Numbered from the stretch's first letter, positions 8,377 through 18,385 are shown. The stretch is 64,000 bases of DNA from DATJKD01 sp963728295 (GCA_963728295.1 CAVSKB010000003.1:6100-70099), one strand, 5' to 3'. Translations and numbers: made by a program. The notes: generated from the sequence alone by a model not told the origin.

Positions 8377-10980
8377 CGATCCTGACCGCACCGGTCGGGC
8401 CCCGACGCACGCCCGCACCGTGGCGGTTGCGGCTCATGGCCACGGTCCTCGGACCACTGCGACAATCCCCGGGACGGGCGCTGGTCGCGATCGTGGCGAT
8501 CGCGCTGGGTGTCGCGCTCGGGCTGGCCGTGCACCTCATCAATCGCGTCGCGGCCGACGAGGTGCAGCTCGCGGCGCGCAGCCTGTTCGGAATCGCGGAC
8601 CTGTCCGTGCAAGGCTCCGGGACGGGGGGACTGGATGAAACGCTGTACCCGACGCTCGCGAAACTGCCGATGGTCGCGGTCGCGAGTCCCGTCGTGGACG
8701 TGCGCGCGCGCCTGCCGGGGCGTGAACGCACGCTGCAACTGCTGGGGATCGACCCGTTCCGGGTTCGTGAACTGCAGGCGCCGCTCGCACCGCTCGGTGC
8801 GACCGCCGTGCGCGCGACCGGGATGCTTGCGGAAGACTCGGTCTGGCTGAGCCCGGCGGCGGCCGAAGCGCTGGCGCTCGCGGCGGGCGACGAGCTCCGC
8901 ATCCAGGTCGGACTCGAGACGCAGAGCCTGCGGGTGGCGGGCCTCCTGCCGGCCGGCGCCTTTCGCCAGCAGATCGGGATGCTCGACATCGCAGAGGCGC
9001 AGCAACGCTTCGCACGGCTCGGCCGGCTCGATCGCATCGATCTGCGGCTGAAGGCTGGCAGCGATCTCGGCGCGGCGCGCGACGCGATTGCCGCGGTCCT
9101 GCCACGCGGGGCGCGGCTCGTAACGCCGGGTGAGGCGAGCGACGACGCCCTGCGGCTGTCGCGCGCGTATCGCACGAACCTGACGGCGCTCGCGCTGGTG
9201 GCGCTGTTCACGGGCGCGTTCCTCGTCTATTCGACGCAGATGCTGGTGGTCGCGCGGCGCCGGCGCGAGATTGCGTTTCTGCACGCCATGGGGCTGACGG
9301 TGCGCGAGCAACTCGCCGCGGCGCTGCTCGGCGGCGCCATCGTCGGTATCGCCGGGGCGGCCATCGGCATCGCGCTCGGCATCGTCGCGGCGCGCGCGGG
9401 ACTGGCCGCGTTCGGCGCGGATCTCGGCGCCGGCTATTTCCGCGGGCCGGCGCCGGCGCTCGTCGTGCCGGTGCTCGATTGCGCGATCTTTTTCGCCCTC
9501 GGCGTCGTTGCCTCGATCGCTGGCTCGCTCGCGCCCGCGCGCGCCGCCGCCTCGGTGTCGCCGGCCATCGCGCTTCGCGCGGGAGTAATCGGCTCGGAGC
9601 CAACTTCCGGCAAGCGATCTGCGAAATATGCCTCCGAGCCAATTTTCGCGATGGCGCTGTGGGCGATTGCGGGGCTGATCGTGTGGCTGCAAATTGGTCT
9701 CCGAGACATTTTTGCGCGGCGGTGCGGTGCCATGGCCCGGCTACCTCGCAATCGCCTGCCTTCTCATCGGCGCGGTGCGGGTCGCCCCGGCGCTTGCGCG
9801 CGCGGTCTTCGATCGGCTGCCGGGCGGCGGGCCGGCGTGGCGCCAGATCGCGACCGCACAGCTGCGCGGCACGGCGCGGAGCACGGCAATCAGCCTGGCG
9901 GCGGTGCTCGTGAGCTTCAGCCTGATGGTGGCGATGGCCATCATGGTCCAGTCGTTCCGCGAATCGCTCGATGCCTGGTTGCAGCGGATCCTCCCGGCGG
10001 ATCTTTACGTGCGGGCGGGCGCGGCCGGCACGTCTGCGTATTTCGACGCGGAGACCCAGCGGCGCCTGGCGAGTCTGCCCGGCTTCGAGCGCATCGATTT
10101 TGTGAGCTCGACCGAGGCGAGCCTGCGCGACGGCGGACCGCCGATTGCCGTGCTGGCGCGATCGATCGACCCGTCAAACGCCTCGCGACTGCTGCCGCTG
10201 CGCCGTGAATCCCGGCGCGCCGTGCCCGAGGGCACCGTGCCCGTTTGGGTGTCGGAGACCGCGCTCGACCTGCACGGGCTCGATGTCGACACGGAGTTCG
10301 ACCTGCCGCTCGGCGAGCGAACGGTGCGCGCGAGCGTGCGCGGCCTGTGGCGTGACTACGACCGGTCGGGTGGCGCCGTCGTGCTGGCGCGATCGACTTA
10401 CCTCGAGGCGACGGGCGATGAGCGCGCAACCGGTGCTTCGCTCTGGCTCCAACCCGGAACGTCGGCGGATGCGGCGAGCGCGGCCCTGCGCGGCGTGCTC
10501 CCCGGTGGCGGCGTGTACGAGATCGCGCGACCGCAGGAGCTGCGACGCCGCTCGCTCCAGATCTTCGACCGGACCTTTGCCGTGACTTATGTGATCGAGG
10601 CAATCGCGGTGCTGATCGGGCTGGTGGGGATCAGCGCAGGCATCAGCACCCAGGTGCTCGGGCGCCGCGGCGAGTTCGGGATGCTGCGCCACATCGGCGT
10701 CCTGCGCCGCGAGATTGCCGGTCTGCTTGCGTTCGAAGGCGCGGTGCAGGGCGCGCTCGGCGTCGCCGGCGGGTTGGCCGTCGGCGGTGTCGTGAGTCTC
10801 GTCCTGATCCATGTCGTCAACCGCCAGTCCTTTCACTGGACCATGGATCTGCACATTCCGTGGATCACGCTCGGTGTGCTGTCCGGGGTCCTGGTCGCCG
10901 CGGCGGCCGCCACGGCTGCGATCAGCGGCCGTCTCGCGATGGATGCCGACGTCGTGCGTGCAGTCCGCGAGGACTGGTGA
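8373..10980 (+). CDS. FtsX/MacB-type ABC permease, frameshifted mid-gene
   Basis: Large permease with two FtsX-like domains. The first half runs from 8373 with an N-terminal helix (GRALVAIVAIALGVALGLAV), a periplasmic domain and the first FtsX helices (LALVALFTGAFLVYSTQMLV). Around 9690-9710 the frame changes, and the second half continues in a new frame (WPGYLAIACLLIGAVRVAP) to 10980 with the second FtsX set (VLIGLVGISAGISTQVLGRR). Combined length is about 865 residues, normal for the family. Two smaller overlapping frames in this stretch are artefacts of the shift. The operon with an ATPase and an AttH/CrtC-like protein resembles the Agrobacterium attEFGH arrangement, but the substrate is unknown. 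Confidence 0.85.
9594..9716. repeat. Small cluster of direct and inverted repeats at the permease frameshift
   Basis: Three related 12-18 bp sequences lie inside the permease gene: CTCGGAGCCAACTT at about 9594, CTCCGAGCCAATTTTCGCG at about 9637, and AATTGGTCTCCGAGACATTTT at about 9691. The first and last are inverted relative to each other; the second and third are direct. The encoded linker is unlike a normal FtsX interdomain segment, and the reading frame breaks right after it. Confidence 0.4.
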
Positions 10981-12059
10981 TGCGCAGCAGGACCTTGCGC
11001 CGGCTTGCGTGCGTGTTTGTCGCCATTCTTCCGGCCCTTCTTCGGCAGGGCGCAGCAGGCGAGCCGGACTACCCGCCCGTCGTGCCGGGCTATGCGATCG
11101 AGCTGCCTCGTGACGCCGGGAGTCATCCGGACCATCGCATCGAGTGGTGGTACGTCACCGGCTGGCTCGCTGATGCACAGGGCCGCGCGCACGGCTTCCA
11201 GGTGACGTTCTTCCGCGTGCGCCCGGGCGTAGGCGAGGGCAACCCGAGCCGGTTTGCGCCACGCCAGGTCCTGTTCGCGCATGCGGCCGTCGCCGACCCC
11301 GAGGCCGGCCATCTGCGTCATGCCGAACGGAGTGCGCGGCAGGGCTTCGATCTCGCCTACGCGCGCGAAGGCGGAATGGACGTGAAGATCGATGACTGGT
11401 CCCTGCGCGAGACCGGCGACGGGCGGATGCAGACGGCGGCCGCCGGAGCCGATTTCGCCGTGCGGCTCGAGCTCGAGGCCACGCAGCCGGCGCTCCTGCA
11501 GGGGGAGGAGGGTTACAGCCGCAAGGGACCGGGCCCGCTTTCGGCGTCGTACTACTACAGCCTGCCGCAGCTCGCGGTGACGGGTGAGCTCGCGATCGAC
11601 GGGCGCAAGCGCCCGGTCACCGGCCGGGCATGGCTCGACCACGAATGGTCCAGCGAGAAGCTCGATTTCGAAGCACGCGGCTGGGACTGGACCGGAATAA
11701 ATCTCGATGACGGCGCCGCCCTGATGGTCTTCCGCACGCGCGACGCGCGGGACCGGACGCGCTGGGCGGGCGCGACACTCCGCTCAGTCAGCGGCGAGGT
11801 GAAGACCTTCGCGCCGGGGGAGGTCACGTGGACAGCCATGCGCGAGTGGCAGTCGCCACGCACCGGGATTCGTTACCCGGTCGCCTGGCGGCTCCAGGTG
11901 GGCTCCCGGGTCTTCCTGCTCGAGCCGCTCATCGACGACGCCGAGCTCGACTCCCGCGGGAGCACCGGGACGATTTACTGGGAAGGTCCGGCGCGCCTGC
12001 TCGACCTGGATCGGCGGTCCCTGGGCCGCGGCTACCTCGAGCTCACCGGCTACAAGTAA
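10980..12059 (+). CDS. AttH/CrtC-like lipocalin-fold secreted protein
   Basis: A 359-residue exported protein of the carotenoid 1,2-hydratase (CrtC)/AttH superfamily, two lipocalin-like barrels. An N-terminal signal peptide (LACVFVAILPALLRQGAAG) precedes the family motif HRIEWWYVTGWLADAQGR; later motifs are SYYYSLPQLAVTGEL and GRAWLDHEWSSE. ATG 10980 overlaps the permease stop (TGATG), so the three genes are translationally coupled. In attEFGH-type operons this protein is the periplasmic partner of the permease, which suggests a shared lipid- or pigment-related export role; that is inference. Confidence 0.85.
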   Translation: MRSRTLRRLACVFVAILPALLRQGAAGEPDYPPVVPGYAIELPRDAGSHPDHRIEWWYVTGWLADAQGRAHGFQVTFFRVRPGVGEGNPSRFAPRQVLFAHAAVADPEAGHLRHAERSARQGFDLAYAREGGMDVKIDDWSLRETGDGRMQTAAAGADFAVRLELEATQPALLQGEEGYSRKGPGPLSASYYYSLPQLAVTGELAIDGRKRPVTGRAWLDHEWSSEKLDFEARGWDWTGINLDDGAALMVFRTRDARDRTRWAGATLRSVSGEVKTFAPGEVTWTAMREWQSPRTGIRYPVAWRLQVGSRVFLLEPLIDDAELDSRGSTGTIYWEGPARLLDLDRRSLGRGYLELTGYK

Positions 12060-12068
12060 CAACGCCCG

Positions 12069-12935
12069 TCAAAGCTGGGCGGTGGCAAAGGTGTCGCAGT
12101 TGTCGGGCCGTCCGGCTTCGTATCCGCGCATGAACCAACGCTGTCGTTGTTCGCCGCTGCCGTGCGTAAACGAGTCCGGCACTACGTAACCTTGTGTCTG
12201 ACGCTGGATGCGGTCGTCGCCGATGGCGCTTGCCGCGGCCAGCGCCTCGTCGATGTCCCCCGGTGACAGCAGCTGGCGCGAGCGCTCTGCCCGGTTGGCC
12301 CAGACACCCGCAAAGCAGTCCGCCTGCAGCTCCATGCGGACCGACAAATCGTTCGCCCGGGCCTCCCCTACCTGTTCCTGCTGCTCGCGAACCTGTCGCG
12401 CCGTGCCGACGAGGTTCTGCACGTGATGTCCGACCTCGTGCGCAATGACATAAGCCTGCGCGAAGTCGCCGGGCGCTCCGAACCGCTGATGCAAGTCGCT
12501 GTAAAAGGTCAGGTCGAGGTAGACCTTCTGGTCCAGCGGGCAGTAGAAGGGTCCTGATGACGCGCTCGCGCCGCCACACTCGGATTGCACTGCGTCGGCG
12601 AACAGCACCAGCGTCGGTGCCTGGTAGGTGAAGCCGGCGGCAGGCAGCAGCTCGGACCAGGTGTCTTCTGTGTCGGCGAGCACGACTTCCGTCATTTCGC
12701 GCAGCGTCGCTTCTTCCGCGCCCTCCTGGTACGGCGTGTCGGACGGTTGCATCTGCGGGTTCTGCTGCTGCGCCTGCTGTAGTCCGGCCATGAAGGGCAG
12801 CGGATTGATGCCGAATAGCGACAGCACGATCATGATTGCGAGCCCGCCTAGACCAATTCCAAGTGCGGGTCGCCCGACGCGCATTCCACGGCGATCCTCT
12901 ACGTTCGTGCTTCGGCGGCGTCCCCGGATGTCCAT
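12069..12935 (-). CDS. YpfJ-type neutral zinc metallopeptidase
   Basis: Membrane-anchored metallopeptidase of about 288 residues. The cytoplasmic tail MDIRGRRRSTNVEDRRGM leads to one helix (ALGIGLGGLAIMIVLSLFG) and a catalytic domain with the zinc motif HEVGHH (in YVIAHEVGHHVQNLVG). Downstream blocks LQADCFAGVWAN and SFTHGSGEQRQRWFMRGY are typical of this family. ATG 12935 is favoured over GTG 12944 because AAGGGAG sits 8 bases before it. It is convergent with the operon on the other strand. Substrate unknown. Confidence 0.9.
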   Translation of the reverse strand: MDIRGRRRSTNVEDRRGMRVGRPALGIGLGGLAIMIVLSLFGINPLPFMAGLQQAQQQNPQMQPSDTPYQEGAEEATLREMTEVVLADTEDTWSELLPAAGFTYQAPTLVLFADAVQSECGGASASSGPFYCPLDQKVYLDLTFYSDLHQRFGAPGDFAQAYVIAHEVGHHVQNLVGTARQVREQQEQVGEARANDLSVRMELQADCFAGVWANRAERSRQLLSPGDIDEALAAASAIGDDRIQRQTQGYVVPDSFTHGSGEQRQRWFMRGYEAGRPDNCDTFATAQL

Positions 12936-12944
12936 CTGAATCAC

Positions 12945-13211
12945 TCCCTTGCGGCGCGCGGTGTGCCGTGTGGCCAGATTACGTCAAGCCGGCCGGCGCA
13001 TTGTAACTGTGACAACACCAGCGCGCGCTATCAGAGGCCGGCGCGCAAAAACGTCGGCGCGTCTCGCGCTCTTGTCCTACGTTATGACCGTCGCTCGTCA
13101 GCTACGAATCCGGTCTTGACGAGGTGACGCCGCGGGGTCAATGTCTGCTCACGGCGGACGGAACTGCCGCCAACCGAAGAAACGACGAGCAGGGGAGCAG
13201 GGTCGGGCACG
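12945..13211. other. Intergenic region between divergent genes, no gene seen
   Basis: About 270 bases between the zinc peptidase (-) and the DUF1800 gene (+). It should hold both promoters. A purine-rich stretch, AGGGGAGCAGGG at about 13192, lies 10-20 bases before the DUF1800 start. No clear hexamers or gene were seen. Confidence 0.4.
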
Positions 13212-14864
13212 ATGACGATGCAACGACGATTCAGCCCGGCTTTGATTTCAGTCCTGCTTCTCTGCGGGCTCGCAGCACAGCACGCGAACGCAGCGCCACC
13301 GACACGCGGTGAGGCCTTCCGCTTCCTGAACCAGACGACGTTCGGCCCCACGAGCGCGGAGATCGATCGGCTGATCGCGCTCGGTGACTCGAGCCAGGCC
13401 TATGCACGCTGGATCGACGAACAGATGACGATCGCGCCGTCGCTGCAGCTGCCCGTCGTGCAGGCCAAGTACGCCGTCACGAAGAGTCCCTGGTTGCTGC
13501 ACGACGCGCGCCAGGACATATGGTTCAAGTATGCGATGCGCGGCCCCGATCAGCTGCGCCAGCGCGTCGCCTTCGCGCTTTCGGAGATCATGGTCGTCTC
13601 GGAGCACAGCGAGCTGCTCAAGATGCCGTTTGCGACCGCGGACTACTACGACCTGCTCTCCCGCAGCGCGTTCGGTGACTTCCGCCAGCTGATCGAAGAC
13701 GTCACCCTGCACCCGGCGATGGGAACGTTCCTCAACATGCTCGCCAACCGGAAGCCCGACCCGTCGCGCAACATCCGGCCCGACGAGAATTACGCCCGCG
13801 AGCTCATGCAGCTGTTCTCGATCGGCCTCGTTACGCTGAACCCTGACGGGAGCGTGCCGGTGGACGGGGCCGGCGATCCCTTTCCGACCTACGACCAGTC
13901 CGTGATCGAGGGCTTCGCCCACGTCTTCACCGGGTGGCACTACTCCGGAGCTACGCTCTTCTCGTCGGCGAAGCGCACCAACACGACCCAGGTTCAACCG
14001 ATGAAGGCGTACCCGGAGCAGCACGCAACGGGCTCGAAGAAACTGCTCAGCTACCCTGGTGTCGCGCAGCCGGTCCTGCCGGGTGGTCAGACCGCGCAGC
14101 AGGACCTCGAGGCGGCGCTCGACAATATCTTCAATCACCCGAATGTCGGGCCGTTCATTTCGCGGCAGCTGATCCAGCGGCTCGTCGCGAGCAACCCGTC
14201 GCGGGCTTACGTGGCGCGCGTCGCCGCGGTGTTCAACGACGACGGACAGGGGCATCGTGGCAACCTCGGCGCGGTCGTCAAGGCGATCCTGCTCGATCCG
14301 GAGGCTCGGCCGGCCGCAGCGGCGATGACCGACGTCACCGGCAAGCTCAAGGAGCCGCTGCTGCGACTACTTCAATTGTGGCGGGCCTATGACGCGGCCG
14401 CTCGTAATGGAAACTATCGGCTCGCGGACTCGGACGTGGTCTTTGGCCAGGGCCCACAGCTGTCGCCGACCGTGTTCAATTTCTTCACGCCGGCCTATGC
14501 GCCGCCGGGTGAGATCGGTGCGCGGGGCCTCGTCGCACCCGAGATGCAGCTCGCGAACGAGGCCTTGAACACGTCGGTCACGAACTATTTCTACACGCAG
14601 ATCTTCCTGCGCAATTCGACCAAGACGGGTCTAGGGAGCACGATCATCCTCATCAATATCGCGGACGAGGTGGCGGCTGCCGGCAATCCTGATGCGCTGG
14701 TGGCTCTCATTGCCGACAAGCTGCTGGGTGGGACCATCTCGCCGATGCTCGCCGCCGAGGCACGCGATGCGGTGCTTCGCGTCGTGCCGAGCAAGCCGGC
14801 GGTGCGGGCCGCCGAGGCACTCTATCTCATCGCGACTTCGCCGGAATTCGCGGTGCAGCGCTAG
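13212..14864 (+). CDS. DUF1800 domain protein, exported
   Basis: A 550-residue protein with a signal peptide (FSPALISVLLLCGLAAQHANA) and the full DUF1800 domain: AFRFLNQTTFGPTSAEIDRL, RELMQLFSIGLVTLN, HVFTGWHYSG and PTVFNFFTPAYAPPG. The family is exported, nearly always paired with a DUF1501 protein, and has no settled biochemical function; a role on polysaccharide or sulfatase-type substrates has been suggested for the DUF1501 partner. The DUF1501 gene follows after 11 bp, so the two form an operon. Confidence 0.93.
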   Translation: MTMQRRFSPALISVLLLCGLAAQHANAAPPTRGEAFRFLNQTTFGPTSAEIDRLIALGDSSQAYARWIDEQMTIAPSLQLPVVQAKYAVTKSPWLLHDARQDIWFKYAMRGPDQLRQRVAFALSEIMVVSEHSELLKMPFATADYYDLLSRSAFGDFRQLIEDVTLHPAMGTFLNMLANRKPDPSRNIRPDENYARELMQLFSIGLVTLNPDGSVPVDGAGDPFPTYDQSVIEGFAHVFTGWHYSGATLFSSAKRTNTTQVQPMKAYPEQHATGSKKLLSYPGVAQPVLPGGQTAQQDLEAALDNIFNHPNVGPFISRQLIQRLVASNPSRAYVARVAAVFNDDGQGHRGNLGAVVKAILLDPEARPAAAAMTDVTGKLKEPLLRLLQLWRAYDAAARNGNYRLADSDVVFGQGPQLSPTVFNFFTPAYAPPGEIGARGLVAPEMQLANEALNTSVTNYFYTQIFLRNSTKTGLGSTIILINIADEVAAAGNPDALVALIADKLLGGTISPMLAAEARDAVLRVVPSKPAVRAAEALYLIATSPEFAVQR

Positions 14865-14875
14865 CGGAAACAGAT

Positions 14876-16237
14876 ATGGATCGCATGTCCCGACGACGAT
14901 TCCTGCGGGCGCTCTCGGCCGGTGGCGCCCTGTACGCATTCGGGCGCACGCCCGGAACGGTCTGGGCACAGTCCACCGGTGTCAGCGGCTTTACGGACTA
15001 CAAGGCGCTGGTGTGCGTCTACCTCACCGGTGGCAACGATTCCTGGAGCGTGCTCGTGCCGCGCTCGGCGGCGGAATACACGGCGTATGCGAATTCCCGC
15101 CAGAACCTCGCAATCGCGCAGGACGTCCTCCTGCCGGTGCAGCTACAGAATACGAACGGTGTCGAGTTCGGTGTCCATCCGTCGATGCCCGGTCTTCGAA
15201 ACCTGCTGGAGTCCTCACGCTGCGCGGTAATCGCGAACGTCGGTCCGCTGATCGAGCCCGTGACGAAGACGCAGTATCAGCAGAAGACCCGACGCCTGCC
15301 GCCGCAGCTCTTTTCGCACAATGACCAGACCAACCAATGGCTCACGCTGCGCGGCCGCCGGTCGCTGCGCTCCGGCTGGGCAGGCCGCGTCGCCGACGCG
15401 CTCGCCGGGGGCCTTACCGAGCAGCAGCTCGCCGCCAATGTGTCGCTGTCAGGAAACACCGCGTTCTCGGCGGGCGATATCGCGACGCCCTACATCATGG
15501 GTCCGACCGGCGCGAAGGAGTTCACCGGATTCGGCAGTACCGGCACCAATCTGCAGCGACAGCTCGCGTTCGAGCGCATCGTCGCATCCGATTACAACGA
15601 CGTGTACGCCCGTGCATATGCCGACGTTCAGCGTCGTGCGGTGCTCTACGCCAAGGAGGTCAACGACGCACTCGAGGCGGCACCGGCGCTCGCGACGGGG
15701 TTCAACGCGCAGTCGGCGCTCGCGACGCAGCTCAAGACAGTGGCGAAGATGATCGCGGTGCGCGATCGTCTCGACATGTCGCGGCAGATCTTCTTCGTCG
15801 CGACCGGCGGCTATGACACTCACGACGATCAGCTGCTCAATCAGCCCGGGCTGCTCAGCGACCTGAGCGAGTCGCTGTCGGCGTTCTACGCTGCAACCGT
15901 CGAGCTCGGTGTGTCGCAGTACGTCACGACCTTCACCCAGTCGGATTTCGGCCGTTCACTGACGTCAAACGGTGACGGGAGCGATCATGCCTGGGGCGGC
16001 GTGCAGCTGGTCGTCGGGGACTCGGTATTCGGCGGATCCATCTACGGCCAGTATCCACTGCTGCAGATCGGCGGGCCATTGGACGTGGGCGGCGGCCGGC
16101 TGATTCCTTCGCTGTCCACCCATCAGTACGCGGCGACGCTGTCGCGCTGGTTCGGCGTGCCGCCTGCGCAGCTCGTCGACATTGCCCCGAACCTGCTGAA
16201 TTTCTCGCCGACCAATCTCGGCTTCCTGAACGCCTAG
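14876..16237 (+). CDS. DUF1501 family protein with Tat signal
   Basis: A 453-residue protein with a twin-arginine leader (MSRRRFLRALSAGGALYAFG) and the alkaline-phosphatase-like DUF1501 fold: KALVCVYLTGGNDSWSVLVP, GVHPSMPGLRNLLESS, FFVATGGYDTHDDQ and TFTQSDFGRSLTSNGDGSDH, then WGGVQLVVG. These carry the metal-binding Asp/His positions of the superfamily. Tat export suggests it folds with its metal in the cytoplasm. It is the second gene of the DUF1800-DUF1501 pair. Function unproven. Confidence 0.93.
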   Translation: MDRMSRRRFLRALSAGGALYAFGRTPGTVWAQSTGVSGFTDYKALVCVYLTGGNDSWSVLVPRSAAEYTAYANSRQNLAIAQDVLLPVQLQNTNGVEFGVHPSMPGLRNLLESSRCAVIANVGPLIEPVTKTQYQQKTRRLPPQLFSHNDQTNQWLTLRGRRSLRSGWAGRVADALAGGLTEQQLAANVSLSGNTAFSAGDIATPYIMGPTGAKEFTGFGSTGTNLQRQLAFERIVASDYNDVYARAYADVQRRAVLYAKEVNDALEAAPALATGFNAQSALATQLKTVAKMIAVRDRLDMSRQIFFVATGGYDTHDDQLLNQPGLLSDLSESLSAFYAATVELGVSQYVTTFTQSDFGRSLTSNGDGSDHAWGGVQLVVGDSVFGGSIYGQYPLLQIGGPLDVGGGRLIPSLSTHQYAATLSRWFGVPPAQLVDIAPNLLNFSPTNLGFLNA

Positions 16238-16278
16238 GCGTCGGCCGCCCTGTCGCGTGCGACCGCGCCCAGTTGCGG

Positions 16279-16743
16279 CTACCAGTTGCGCGGCGAGCGC
16301 AGCCTGGGCGCGACGAGCCAGCGATCGACCGACCAGCCTCCGGGGCCGTAGATCGCAAGCATCGCGAGCATGAAGCCCCAGAGATAGTGCTGACCAATCG
16401 CGGCCTCGAAGCCCTCGCTGTAAAGCACGTGCGCGTAGGACACGACCGCGAGCACGTTGACCGCGAAGAGGCCGACTGCTCCGATCCGGCCAAAGAGACC
16501 GAGTACGAGCAGCACCGGGAAGACGAGCTCGCCTGCGGTGCCGGCCACCGCAGCGAGCGCTGGCGGCAGCAGCGGCACGTGGTATTCGTCCTGGAAGAGG
16601 CCGAGCGTCGACTCCCAGCTGCCGATCTTGAGCAGCCCCGACTTGAAGAACTGCCAGCCGACGTAGACACGCGTGGCAAAGGCAAACGGATCTGCAAGCC
16701 GGTCGAGGACCGAGGCGAGCAGGGCCGGCAGGCGCCGGAGCAT
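16279..16743 (-). CDS. DoxX-family membrane protein of the bufferin operon
   Basis: A 154-residue protein with four hydrophobic segments (VYVGWQFFKSGLLKIGSWES, LVFPVLLVLGLFGRIGAVG, LFAVNVLAVVSYAHVLY, YLWGFMLAMLAIYGPGGWSVD). The RVYVGWQFFKSGLLKI motif is typical of DoxX. It is the last gene of the bufA-bufB-bufC-doxX operon, two bases after bufC; DoxX proteins are frequent members of these operons and may handle redox or thiol chemistry in the membrane. Its exact role is not established. Confidence 0.9.
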   Translation of the reverse strand: MLRRLPALLASVLDRLADPFAFATRVYVGWQFFKSGLLKIGSWESTLGLFQDEYHVPLLPPALAAVAGTAGELVFPVLLVLGLFGRIGAVGLFAVNVLAVVSYAHVLYSEGFEAAIGQHYLWGFMLAMLAIYGPGGWSVDRWLVAPRLRSPRNW

Positions 16744-16745
16744 CG

Positions 16746-17543
16746 TCAGTCACGCAGATGGAAGCCGGCGAGGGCGCCCAGCCGGACGAGGCGCGGCAGC
16801 GCGGCGACGAGCTCGAAGTCTGGATCGGCCGCCAGCGCGGCGTCCGCGGCATCGACGATGTTCCTGGCATCCATGATGGCGTGAAGGAACGCGAACTCGC
16901 CGGGTGGCATCTCGCGCAGCTCGACGTGGTCGTCGCGGCTGATCACGAGCAATCGACACGCGCCGGCGTCGAGGCTGATCGTGCCGTGCGAATCGTCGCC
17001 GGGCTGGTTGGCGCGCCAGATCGCGAGCAGGGGCCACACCGATCCGACCAGCCGTGACGCGGGATTCATCTCCAGTACGAGATCCAGGTGACGCTCGGGC
17101 GGGATCGCCGCGAGCGCGGCCAGGTCGAGCTCGGGCGGCTCGGCCGCGACGAGCACTTCCTGGTAAGCCCATTCCAGGCGCGCGACGTCGGCAAAGTACG
17201 CGTACGGCCCGTCGGCGAGCTCCGCTTCGAGATACTCGGGAAGACGCGCGCCAAGGTAATGCATGTTGCCGCTCGGGGAGGGGTGACGGCGGAGATAACC
17301 GATACCGGTCTGACGAAACCAGTCGCGCCCGGCGAGGCGCAACAGCACCGGGAAGCCGGCTTCCAGCGTGGCTAGCGCGTTCTCGCGAACGTTGTTCGCG
17401 TAGATCGCGACACGCTGCGCGGGGTCGAGGCCGTTGGCAACGACGTAGGGCGCGATCGCCGATGCGTCGCCGGAGCGCACGGCGCCGGCAAAGGCGTCCT
17501 GCAGGTCACGCAGCGACGGCACGGATGTGCTCCAGCCGGTCAT
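16746..17543 (-). CDS. bufC: BufC-like DUF2063 partner protein of the MNIO enzyme
   Basis: A 265-residue protein with the N-terminal putative DNA-binding-like DUF2063 domain (LRDLQDAFAGAVRSGD, AIYANNVRENALATLEAGFP, FRQTGIGYLRRHPSPSGNMH) and a C-terminal domain of about 150 residues. In bufferin operons this protein pairs with the multinuclear iron oxidase, probably recognising the precursor peptide. Its start overlaps the MNIO gene by 38 bp; GTG 17522 is an alternative that shortens the overlap. Order and spacing match the known bufABC operons. Confidence 0.9.
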   Translation of the reverse strand: MTGWSTSVPSLRDLQDAFAGAVRSGDASAIAPYVVANGLDPAQRVAIYANNVRENALATLEAGFPVLLRLAGRDWFRQTGIGYLRRHPSPSGNMHYLGARLPEYLEAELADGPYAYFADVARLEWAYQEVLVAAEPPELDLAALAAIPPERHLDLVLEMNPASRLVGSVWPLLAIWRANQPGDDSHGTISLDAGACRLLVISRDDHVELREMPPGEFAFLHAIMDARNIVDAADAALAADPDFELVAALPRLVRLGALAGFHLRD

Positions 17544-18378
17544 CCGCGCCGCGAGCCTCGGCGACGAGCACGCCGAGCGCTGGGATGTCGGTGTCCCATT
17601 CGATCAGGGTCGGAACGGCACCGCAGTGCCGCAGCGCGAATTCGTACAGCTCCCACACCGCGGGGCATACATGGGTCGAGTGCGTGTCGATGAGGATTTC
17701 GCCACCGTCAAACTGGTTGACCGAGTGGCCCGCGAGATGGATTTCGCCCACCAGCGCGGGCGGAATGCATGCGATGAAGGTGCGCGCATCGAAACCGTGG
17801 TTGCGGGCGCTCACGTAGACGTTGTTGACGTCGAGCAGCAGGCCGCAGCCCGATTCGCGCGCGAGCGCAACCAGGAAGTCCGCCTCGGACATCTCGGAAG
17901 TGGTGAACTCGAGATAGCTCGACACGTTCTCGAGCAGCACCTGTCGGCCAAGCGTGTCCTGGAGCTGCGACACACGGCTCGCCAAGTGGCGAAGCGCCTC
18001 GGTCGTGTAGGGCAGGGGCAACAGGTCGTTCAGGTGCACACCGCCGATCGCGCCCCAGCAGACGTGCTCGGAAACGAGCCCCGGCGCGATGCGATCGACC
18101 AGCCGTCTGAGCCGATGCAGGTGATCGCGGTCCAGCTCGTCGACCCCGCCGAGCGAAAGCCCGACCCCATGCAGCGAGAGCGGATAGAGCTCGCGAATAC
18201 GCGACAGGTAGTCGAGCTGCGCGCCGCCGTCGGCGAAATAGTTCTCGCTGTGCGCCTCGAGCCAGCCCACGCCCGGGCGCTCGGCAAGCATCGCCTCGTG
18301 GTGGACCGCCCGCAGGCCGATCCCGGCGGTTGCCGGGATCGGCCCAGGGACAGCGACCGGAGAGGTCGGCACGGTCAC
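17506..18378 (-). CDS. bufB: MNIO/DUF692 multinuclear non-haem iron oxidase (BufB-like)
   Basis: A 290-residue TIM-barrel enzyme of the DUF692 family. Motifs in order: GIGLRAVHHEAML, WLEAHSENYFADGG, YPLSLHGVGLSLG, SEHVCWGAIGGVHLNDLLPL, VLLENVSSYLEF, LLLDVNNVYVSARNHGFD, GEIHLAGH and DTHSTHVCPAVWELYE. These supply the His/Asp/Glu ligands of the iron cluster. Related enzymes convert cysteines of ribosomally made peptides to copper-binding heterocycles; here the substrate should be the DUF2282 peptide encoded 7 bp upstream. Confidence 0.95.
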   Translation of the reverse strand: MTVPTSPVAVPGPIPATAGIGLRAVHHEAMLAERPGVGWLEAHSENYFADGGAQLDYLSRIRELYPLSLHGVGLSLGGVDELDRDHLHRLRRLVDRIAPGLVSEHVCWGAIGGVHLNDLLPLPYTTEALRHLASRVSQLQDTLGRQVLLENVSSYLEFTTSEMSEADFLVALARESGCGLLLDVNNVYVSARNHGFDARTFIACIPPALVGEIHLAGHSVNQFDGGEILIDTHSTHVCPAVWELYEFALRHCGAVPTLIEWDTDIPALGVLVAEARGADDRLEHIRAVAA

Positions 18379-18385
18379 TTATTCT

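Noticed and set aside
85..11642. Numerous long open frames opposite or across the genes of the first 12 kb (for example 2869-4794 minus, 3489-4940 plus, 7989-9692 minus)
   Set aside because: They are Arg/Ala/Gly-rich shadows produced by high GC content and overlap well-supported genes (sucC, ABC operon, kinase) with clear family motifs.
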